Shown here: piece after piece, positions 57,448-64,000 of the stretch | How the letters are laid out: every line of letters begins with the position of its first letter | How positions within the stretch are numbered: the stretch's first letter is position 1 | NCBI GenBank assembly: GCA_963851215.1 | Contig: CAWKOG010000015.1 | Coordinates: forward strand, 62,001 to 126,000 | Length of the DNA: 64,000 bases | Reading direction: 5' to 3' | From: DATKFM01 sp963851215 | GTDB lineage: Bacteria > Pseudomonadota > Alphaproteobacteria > Dongiales > Dongiaceae | The notes under the pieces: generated by a model | What the model was told of the DNA's origin: nothing | Databases searched by the model: none | The model's input: the letters and a program-made list of their open reading frames with translations, nothing else | Translations under genes and position numbers: made by a program

Positions 57448-58107
57448 CTAGTCCGTCAGCCGCCACACCATCGTGATGCGCTCGGTGCAATCCTCCAGCT
57501 CCAGCAGCGTCGGCACGGCATAGCGCGCCATTTCCCAGACGCCATCCCGCGGCCGGTAGGCGCGGCCGGGATCGGCGAGCAGCACGTCGGTGCCGCCATG
57601 GAGCAGGGTGCGCAGCCAGCGGATCGCCCGCTCGGCCAGCGGCTGCTCGTAGCAGACGTCGCCCGCCAGCACCAAGCCCCAGCGCGGGCCATGCGTGGCG
57701 CTGTCGATGGGATCGATGGTGGAGATGGCGACTGGCGTGTTGTTGAGCGCGGCGTTCATGGCGATGGCGGCGGCGGCAAAGGGATCGATGTCGCTGGCGG
57801 TGACATGGGCCGCACCCGCGCGCGCCGCGGCGAGGGCCACCAGGCCGCTGCCCGACGCGAAATCCAGCACCCGCCGGCCGCGCACGATCTGCGGATGGTC
57901 GAGGATATAGCGCGCCAGCGCCTGCCCGCCCGGCCAGGCAAAGGCCCAATAGGGCGGCGGCAGATTGTCCTTGTCGAGCGTCGTCTGGGTCGCGCGCCAG
58001 AGCGGCGCCACCTCCGTCGCCAGATGCAGCTTGATCTCCGGCACCAGCGCCGGCGACGAAACCGCCGTTTTCGCGCGGACGAAATCTGTTTGATCAGAAG
58101 TTGGCAT
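57448..58107 (-). CDS. Class I methyltransferase of the ETFB/METTL20-like small group
   Basis: This enzyme of about 219 residues has the conserved PPPYWAFAWPGGQALARYI before motif I GRRVLDFASGSGLVALAAARAGA, acidic loop ASDIDPFAAAAIAMNAALN and WGLVLAGDVCYEQPLAERA. This layout matches bacterial METTL20-like lysine methyltransferases that modify electron-transfer flavoprotein beta. The ATG at 58107 overlaps the 3' end of ubiA by 14 bases, supporting the same transcript. The target is inferred only. Confidence 0.83.
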   Translation of the reverse strand: MPTSDQTDFVRAKTAVSSPALVPEIKLHLATEVAPLWRATQTTLDKDNLPPPYWAFAWPGGQALARYILDHPQIVRGRRVLDFASGSGLVALAAARAGAAHVTASDIDPFAAAAIAMNAALNNTPVAISTIDPIDSATHGPRWGLVLAGDVCYEQPLAERAIRWLRTLLHGGTDVLLADPGRAYRPRDGVWEMARYAVPTLLELEDCTERITMVWRLTD

Positions 58108-59069
58108 TGATGAGGTTTGTCCCGGTTCCCAACAAGGTATTGCCGATAACGATGCCGCACAACAGGAGCCAACCAATCCAGCGGTTGGCGCGGAATTTTT
58201 CAAGACAATCCGCGGCGTCGTTCAGGTCGACGCTGCGAATCTGCCATGCCAGATGCAAGGCGACAGCGGCCAGGCCAAGCCATACCGCCCAGTGCATCTC
58301 ATTCAAAGCGAATGACATGCCGAACAAAAGCAAGGTGATCGCCGAGAACAGGCATAGCCACGGCTTAGTCGCGATGCCGAATTTAAGCGCGGTGGATTTC
58401 ACGCCAATTAGCGCGTCGTCTTCCTTGTCTTGATGGGCATAGATCGTATCGTAATGCAGGGTCCAGGCAACGCCGCCCGCGTAAAGCAGCAAGGCCGGCC
58501 ACCCGATACTGCCGAAAACGGCGGACCAGCCCATGAGAATGCCCCAGTTGAAGGTCAGGCCGAGAAACGCCTGGGGCCAATAGGTAATGCGTTTCATCAG
58601 TGGATAGGTGAAGACCAAAGCCAGTGACGCGATGCCGAGCCAAACGGTGAACCAATTGAATTGCAGCAGGATGATAAGCCCGACGAGCAATTGCGCGGCG
58701 AGAAAGACGACGGCCGCGCGCACCGATACCTGTCCGCTGGGAATAGGCCGCAACGCAGTCCGGGCGACCTTCGCATCGAAGTCGCGGTCGACAATGTCAT
58801 TGTAGGTGCAGCCGGCGCCGCGCATCACTAGCGCGCCGATGGCGAAGAGCAGTGATGTCAACAGCGCTTTCGACCGTGTCCGGCGGCCGCGCCAGTGCAA
58901 ATCCCCACCAGCAGGGAAACAGCAGCAGCCAGGTGCCGATGGGCCGGTCGAGTCGCATCAGCCGCGCATAGGGCCGCGCCGCCGCCGGCAGCCAGCGGTC
59001 GACCCAACTCGCGCGGGGAATGTCCGTGCGGAGTTCCGCTTGCGCGTGGGTTTGACGCGTATTCGCCAT
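58094..59069 (-). CDS. ubiA: 4-hydroxybenzoate polyprenyltransferase (one frame break)
   Basis: This ubiquinone-pathway enzyme prenylates 4-hydroxybenzoate in the membrane. It has the first Asp-rich motif NDIVDRDFDAKVARTALRPIPSG, the second Asp-rich motif HQDKEDDALIGVKSTALKFG and about eight to nine helices. A gained base near 58868 separates the N-terminus (RPYARLMRLDRPIGTWLLLFPCWWG) from the rest. The ATG at 59069 gives about 325 residues, normal for UbiA. It is divergent from the GNAT gene 51 bases away. Confidence 0.92.
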
Positions 59070-59120
59070 CGGATACTGTGCCTGCCTTCTATTCAGGCAT
59101 GAGTTTATGACGGGACGAGC

Positions 59121-59689
59121 ATGAACGAAACGGCGGAAATACCCCAGCCGGAGGAGCGGCCGGAGGAGCGTATTGTCGAACTGCGCGCCTATCAGGTGGC
59201 GACAAACCTGCAGGATTTCACGGCGCTGCTTTCGGATGCCGTAAGCGCCGGTGCGTCCATCGGTTTTCGCTGGCCGATGGCCGACGGCGAGGCCGAGGTC
59301 TATTGGCGCGATGTCATCGCGGCCATGCGCGGCGGCAGCCGCCATCTGCTGGCGGCTTATGAGGGCGAGAAATTGCTGGGCACGGTGCAGCTCGATCTCG
59401 CCGCCAAGGCGAATGCGCGCCACCGCGCCGAAGTGCAGAAACTGCTGGTGCTGCAAAGCGCCCGCCGCCGCGGGCTCGGCCGCCGGCTGATGCAGGCGGT
59501 GGAGGATCTGGCGCTGCGGCCTGGAGCGCAACCTGCTGGTGCTGGATGTACGGTCAGACGATCCCGCGCAGCGGCTGTATGAGAGTATCGGCTTCCAGGA
59601 TCACCGGTATCGTGCCGCGCTATGCCGGCGATCCCGACGGCACCCTGCGCGACTGTACCTTTCTGTATCGGGAGCTGGCCGCTTCGTGA
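59121..59689 (+). CDS. GNAT-family N-acetyltransferase (two frame breaks)
   Basis: This is an acetyltransferase of about 189 residues. The acetyl-CoA motif is VLQSARRRGLGRRLMQAVEDLA, preceded by LLGTVQLDLAAKANARHRAEVQKLLV. Two one-base gains near 59520 and 59600 break the C-terminal strand; correction gives LVLDVRSDDPAQRLYESIGFRITGIVPRYAGDPDG and a stop at 59689. The target is unknown. The stop overlaps the probable GTG start of rsmE (GTGA at 59686-59689), indicating coupling. Confidence 0.82.
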
Positions 59690-60450
59690 AGCCGGAGACC
59701 GGCACGCGGCTCTATGTCGAGGCACCGCTGTCGCCGGGCGCGGCAGTGGAGATCGGCGCCGATCGCGCCCACTATCTTCGGGATGTCCTCAGGCTCGAAT
59801 CCGGGCGCGCCGCTGCGCCTCTTCAACGGCCGCGACGGCGAGTGGCGCGCGGCCATCGGCAAATTAACCAAGTCGGGCGGCACGCTCGCTGTGGAGGCAC
59901 AGATCCGCAAGCAATCGCCGTCGCCCGATCTCTGGCTGGTCTTCGCCGCCACCAAGCGGGCCGCCATCGATCTGGTTGCGGAGAAGGCGACGGAGCTGGG
60001 CGTTATCAGGCTGCAGCCGCTGATCACCCAGCACACCCACGTGGATCGGGTGAATATCGAGCGGCTGCGCGCCATCGCCATTGAAGCGGCGGAACAAGCG
60101 AACGGCTGACGGTGCCGGAGATCGGCCCGCCGCAGGACATTGCAAAATTGCTGGCTGAATGGCCGCAATTGCGTCGCGGTCTGATCTGCACCGAGGGCGG
60201 CGCAGCGCAGCCAATTGCGAAAGCCCTTGCCGCTTACGAGATGGATACCACCCCATCCTGGGCCATATTCGTCGGCCCCGAAGGCGGCTGGTCGGCGGCG
60301 GAGCTTGACGCCTTCGCCAAAAATCCCATCTTTACCCCAGTCGGGTTGGGGCCGCGCATCCTGCGCGCCGAAACGGCGGCGCTTGCGGCCATTGCCTGTT
60401 GGCAGGCAATATTGGGGGACAAGACCCAGCGGCCGCCGCACCGCAGCTAG
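59686..60450 (+). CDS. rsmE: 16S rRNA (uracil-1498-N3)-methyltransferase (two frame breaks)
   Basis: This SPOUT-fold methyltransferase of about 254 residues acts on 16S rRNA. The N-terminal PUA-like region includes GADRAHYLRDVLRLESGAPLRLFNGRDGEW (after removing one gained base near 59810). The catalytic part has FAATKRAAIDLVAEKATELGV, and the knot has IFVGPEGGWSAAELDAF and LGPRILRAETAALAAIACWQ. A base seems lost near 60102 (restoring EQCERLTVPEI). I start at GTG 59686 because it overlaps the GNAT stop. Confidence 0.88.
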
Positions 60451-60508
60451 TTCGGGCAGGGGCGGCGTACTATAAATCCATAACAGGCTGGTCAACGCGG
60501 AGGACGAG

Positions 60509-61914
60509 ATGTCGGCGCCACCGAAATCGCTGGGCGAACCCATCACCGATAAGCGCCAGCTTGTCGACTACATCGCCGCCGGCTCCAAGCCGCGCAGCGA
60601 ATGGCGCATCGGCACCGAGCACGAGAAATTCGCCTTCACGCTATCGGATCTGCGCCGCGCGCCCCTATGAGGGCCGGAGCGGCATCGGCGCGCTGCTGCA
60701 GGGCATGACCCGCTTCGGCTGGGAGCCGATCGAGGAGAACGGCAAGCTCATCGCCCTGACCATGAACCGCTGCAACATCACGCTGGAACCCGGCGGCCAG
60801 TTCGAGCTCTCGGGCGCGCCGCTGGAAACCGTGCATCAGACCTGCGGCGAGATCGGCACCCATCTGAAGCAGGTACGCGAGGTCGCCAGCGAGCTCGGCG
60901 TCGACATGCTGGGCATGGGCTTCGACCCGAAATGGCGGCGCGAGGATATCGGCTGGATGCCCAAGGACCGCTACAAGATCATGCGCGCCCATATGCTGCG
61001 CAAGGGCAAGCTCGGCCTCGACATGATGCTGCGCACCTGCACCGTGCAGGTGAACCTGGATTTCAGCCTCGGAAGCCGACATGGTGAAGAAGATGCGCGC
61101 CAGCCTGGCGCTGCAGCCGATCGCCACGGCGCTGTTCGCGGATTCGCCCTTCACCGAAGGCAAGCCGAACGGCTTCATGAGCTTCCGCAGCAATGTCTGG
61201 ACCGACACCGATCCCGACCGCTGCGGCCTGTTGCCCTTCGTCTTCGAGGACGGCTTCGGCTTCGAGCGCTATGTCGACTGGATGCTCGATGTGCCGATGT
61301 ACTTCGTCTATCGCGACGGCCAGTATATCGACGCCAGCGGCCAGTCCTTCCGCGACTTCATGCAAGGCAAGCTGCCGGCCTATCCGGGCCATACGCCGGG
61401 CATGGGCGACTGGACCGACCATCTGACCACCGCCTTCCCGGAAGTGCGCTTGAAGAAATTCCTGGAAATGCGCGGCGCCGACAGCGGCGCCTCGGACCGG
61501 CTCTGCGCCCTGCCGGCGCTCTGGGTCGGGCTGCTCTATGACGACGTCTCGCTCGATGCCGCCTGGGACCTCTGCAAGGCCTGGACGATGGAAGAGCGCG
61601 AGCAGCTCCGCGCCGACGTGCCGAAGGCGGCGCTCAAGGCCAGGTTCCGCGGCCGCCCGGTGCAGGATCTGGCGCTGCAGGTGCTGGAGATCGCCCGCGC
61701 CGGCCTGAAGCGCCGCGCCCGGCTGGACAAGCAGGGCCGCGACGAGACCCGCTTCCTCGATCCCCTGCATGCGATCGCCGAATCCGGCCGTTGCCCGGCG
61801 GAAGACAAGCTCGCCCTCTATCACGGCCGCTGGGGCGGCAACGTCGATCCCGCCTTCCGCGAATTCGCCTATTGGGACGCCGATCCCCGCGTGCCGGTGC
61901 CGGTGGCCTGCTGA
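60509..61914 (+). CDS. gshA: Glutamate-cysteine ligase, plant/proteobacterial type (two frame breaks)
   Basis: This enzyme of about 467 residues makes gamma-glutamylcysteine, the first step of glutathione synthesis. The alphaproteobacterial/plant-type sequence is plain: SEWRIGTEHEKFAF at the N-terminus, EPIEENGKLIALTMNRCNITLEPGGQFELSGAPLETVHQTC, MLRTCTVQVNLDFS and MRGADSG further on. Gained bases near 60661 and 61071 break the frame. GGAGGACGAG precedes the ATG at 60509. Its product pathway feeds the phytochelatin-synthase-like enzyme encoded near 34 kb. Confidence 0.94.
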
Positions 61915-61973
61915 GGCGGCTGCGGCGCTTCTCACTAAACAAGTTTGCTGCGTCGACGTACTAGCCCAGAGAA

Positions 61974-62180
61974 CCCCTCTCCCGACCGGGGAGAGGGGCA
62001 GGGGTGAGGGGGCTATGCGCATGAGCGCGCAAGAGTCATCGCGAACGTTCATGCACGCTTGCCCGCCGAAAGTGCTGACTGAAAGTATTGTTCTTGTGGA
62101 GGTGTTTGACTTGCTGGTGCGCTCCCGCGCACTGAAACCTTCACCCCCTGCCCCCTCTCCCCCAAGGGGAGAGGGGTGAC
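61974..62180. repeat. Pair of inverted GGGAGAGG-type palindromes (BIME-like)
   Basis: CCCCTCTCCC and GGGAGAGGGG with a following CAGGGGTGAGGG unit lie at 61974-62010. A second copy in opposite orientation, CTTCACCCCCTGCCCCCTC onward, lies at 62139-62180. Each is palindromic and the two face each other, enclosing about 125 bases without a gene. They occupy much of the 349-base gap between gshA and the MarR-GNAT gene. The other part of the gap holds the operator below. Confidence 0.65.
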
Positions 62181-62201
62181 TTTGATGGTTGGGAGTAATT
62201 A

Positions 62202-62237
62202 GTTGACTGAAACAACAAATAACATGCTAAAGTCAAC
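62202..62237 (+). promoter_or_regulatory. Promoter with inverted-repeat operator for the MarR-GNAT gene
   Basis: GTTGACT (62202-62208) and AGTCAAC (62231-62237) are perfect inverted copies flanking an A-rich spacer. The first contains a -35-like TTGACT (62203-62208), and a weak -10 (GCTAAA, 62226-62231) follows 17 bases on, overlapping the second arm. A dimeric MarR regulator bound here would cover the promoter, consistent with autorepression. The ATG is at 62264. Confidence 0.5.
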
Positions 62238-62263
62238 AAACCCTCTCCAGCGGGAACCATCCC

Positions 62264-63195
62264 ATGTCCGAACCCTTCGACAACTCCGTCGCCGAAATCC
62301 GCCGCTTCAACCGCTACTACACCGGCGTCATCGGCCTGCTGGACGAGCATTTCCTGAAAAGCCCGTTCAGCCTCAGCGAAGGGCGGGTGCTCTATGAGCT
62401 GGCTCACCGCGACGGCCTCACCGCCAGCGACCTCGTGCAGTCGCTGCGCTTCGATCCCGGCTATCTCAGCCGCATCCTCGCGCGGTTCGAGAAGAAGAAG
62501 CTGCTCAAGCGCGACGCCTCGGGCAGAGGACCGGCGCCAGGCCGCGCTGAGTCTGACCGCCGCCGGCAAGGCCGCCTTCCGCCAGCTCAACAAGACCATC
62601 GCAGGACGAGATCGGCGCGATGGTCGAGGGCCTGGACGAAGGGCAGCTCCGCCGCCTGACCCAATCGCTGGCGCAGGTGCGGCGCATCCTCGCCCGCAGC
62701 CGCGACGACGGCCCGCCGCTGTTCGTGCTCAGGGATCACCGTGTCGGCGATATGGGCTGGATCATCCACCGGCAGGCCCGGCTCTATGCCGAGGAGTATG
62801 GCTGGAACGAGGAGTTCGAGGCCCTGGTCGCGGAGATCACTGCCAAGTTCATCCGCAATCTCGATCCGGCGCGGGAACGATGCTGGGTGGCGGAGATGGA
62901 CGGCGAGATCGTCGGTGCTGTGTTCCTGGTCAGGGATTCCGACGAGGTGGCGCGGTTGCGCCTGTTGCATGTGGACGCGAAGGCGCGCGGGCAGGGCCTC
63001 GGCCGCCGGCTGGTGGAGGAGTGCATCCGCTTCGCCCGCGCCAAGGGCTACAGGACGCTCACCCTCTGGACGAACGATATCCTGACCTCGGCGCGGCGCA
63101 TCTATGAGATGGCCGGGTTCAAGCTGATGGCCGAGGAGAAACACCATTCCTTCGGCAAGGACCTGGTGGGGCAGCACTGGAACCTGGCGCTGTAG
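62264..63195 (+). CDS. MarR-GNAT fusion: transcription regulator plus N-acetyltransferase (two frame breaks)
   Basis: This protein of about 310 residues has a winged-helix MarR domain at residues 10-140 (LSEGRVLYELAHRDGLTASDLVQSLRFDPGYLSRILARFEKKKLLKR, then DRRQAALSLTAAGKAAF). A GNAT domain occupies the second half (FLVRDSDEVARLRLLHVDAKARGQGLGRRLVEECIRFARAKGY). Gained bases near 62525 and 62605 break it. This two-domain layout is a known family whose acetyltransferase substrate is usually unknown. The preceding inverted repeat overlaps its promoter. Confidence 0.88.
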
Positions 63196-63201
63196 CGCCC
63201 G

Positions 63202-64000
63202 CTACTCGGCGACCGCCTTCTCCGCCGGCGCCGCATGGGCCGCATGCTCCGGTCGCGCCGTGGCCCGCGACTTCCGATAGCGCATGAGCTGCTGGTCGGC
63301 CAGCACGCCGATCAGGATGACGCCGCCCATCACGGCGAAGTTCAGCGAGCTCGGGATGCCCAGCAGATTGACCAGGTTCTGCAGCACCTGCAGCAGGATG
63401 GTGCCGAGCACCACGCCGAGGATCGAGCCTTCGCCGCCGCGCAGCGAGCAGCCGCCGAGCACCGCCGCGGCGATGGCGTAGAGCTCGTAGAAATTGCCGT
63501 GGGACGCCGGCGAGATCGAGCGCGTGTACATGGCGATATAGATCGCCGCCAGCGCCGTCAGGCCGCAGCAGATGACATAGGCGGCGACGATGATCCGTCG
63601 GGTGCGGATGCCGGAATAGCGCGCCGCCTCCTCGTTCTTGCCGACGGCGAAGAGATAGCGGCCGAACACCGAGCGGTGCAGCAGGACCGCCAGCACGATC
63701 GCGGTGATGATGAAGGCGATCATGCTGTGGGGCACGCCGAAGCTGCGGCCGGCGGTCAGCCACTCCAGCGTCGGAAAGCTCTGGCCGAAAGCGAAGCCGG
63801 CGGTGGCGTCCTCGGTGTAGTAGCGGGCGATGCCGCGATAGATCAGCAGGCCGCAGAGCGTCACCACGAAGGGCTGCAGCTTCATGCGGGTGATCAGGAA
63901 GCCGTGCACCGCGCCCATCAGCACGCCGATCAGCGATCACGACCACGACCGCCAGGCCCCAAGGGCAGGCCGACATTGGCGATCAGGTCGATGAAGATGA
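63202..64000 (-). CDS. ABC sugar-type permease, RbsC family (partial, cut by the window end)
   Basis: This is a carbohydrate ABC permease of the ribose/xylose branched type (BPD_transp_2). Seen are LQPFVVTLCGLLIYRGIARYY, VFGRYLFAVGKNEEAARYSGI and AIAAAVLGGCSLRGGEGSILGVVLGTILLQVLQNLVNLLG. The start lies beyond the right edge. A frame break near 63936 separates the upstream part (DLIANVGLPLG then LAVVVVIA). The C-terminus has a Glu/Ala/His-rich tail ending EKAVAE. It is convergent with the MarR-GNAT gene, six bases apart. The sugar is unknown. Confidence 0.88.

Noticed and set aside
1..64000. CRISPR arrays, rRNA genes, prophage or transposase genes
   Set aside because: No regularly spaced repeats, rRNA signature segments, integrase, transposase or phage structural motifs were seen.

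Overview
The window looks like a stretch of chromosome from a GC-rich alphaproteobacterium, probably near Rhodospirillales. The clues are the truA / dapE / dapD / pyrimidine 5'-nucleotidase-like HAD / argB / engB neighbourhood, a plant/proteobacterial-type glutamate-cysteine ligase, alphaproteobacterial-style chemoreceptors with a C-terminal W-x-x-F pentapeptide, and uniformly high GC outside a few AT-rich islands. There is no rRNA, CRISPR array, prophage or insertion sequence. One tRNA-Arg(ACG) is present. Many conserved genes carry single-base frame breaks, most of them apparent one-base gains. I read these mainly as consensus errors and describe each affected gene as one reconstructed CDS.

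Layout. 1-9.5 kb (+): a Dpp/Opp-type ABC importer (binding protein, two permeases, two ATPases), then hyuA-hyuB (hydantoinase/oxoprolinase family), a likely uptake-and-ring-opening module. 9.5-13.1 kb: a low-GC orphan ORF, a DOPA dioxygenase-like protein, a VOC protein, an MFS exporter, a nested hairpin element and a GFA-family protein. 13.1-15.3 kb: DEAD-box helicase, cold-shock protein and IF-1 paralogue, a cold/translation cluster. 15.4-20 kb: secreted DUF4139 protein, NfeD and SPFH membrane pair, rmuC. 20-32.7 kb: def-fmt-truA facing a long minus-strand series (membrane protein, dapE, dapD, HAD phosphatase, argB, engB, two ABC-2 permeases, MscS channel, methyltransferase).

32.7-37.3 kb: a secreted TPR protein behind a perfect CRP-type palindrome, next to a minus-strand pair: a phytochelatin-synthase-like protease, and a class III nucleotide cyclase fused to a [2Fe-2S] ferredoxin domain and a His-rich cytochrome-b-like membrane domain. 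A DUF1289 protein and a DMT transporter follow. 37.5-48.6 kb: three tandem methyl-accepting chemotaxis proteins with nearly identical signalling domains, interleaved with a secreted NHL beta-propeller and a transporter-less LIV-type binding protein. This looks like a chemosensory island.

48.7-64 kb: a DUF6455 protein behind an FNR/FixK-type box, a choline-kinase-like phosphotransferase, an Ldh2-type dehydrogenase, small secreted and membrane proteins, a PLP decarboxylase, tRNA-Arg, a lipoprotein, DUF4864, gpt, a MOSC protein, a methyltransferase, ubiA, GNAT, rsmE, gshA, a MarR-GNAT fusion with its own inverted-repeat operator, and a sugar-type ABC permease cut by the window end.

Most interesting candidates: the chemoreceptor / orphan binding-protein island, and the redox-cyclase / phytochelatin-synthase / CRP-box TPR neighbourhood.
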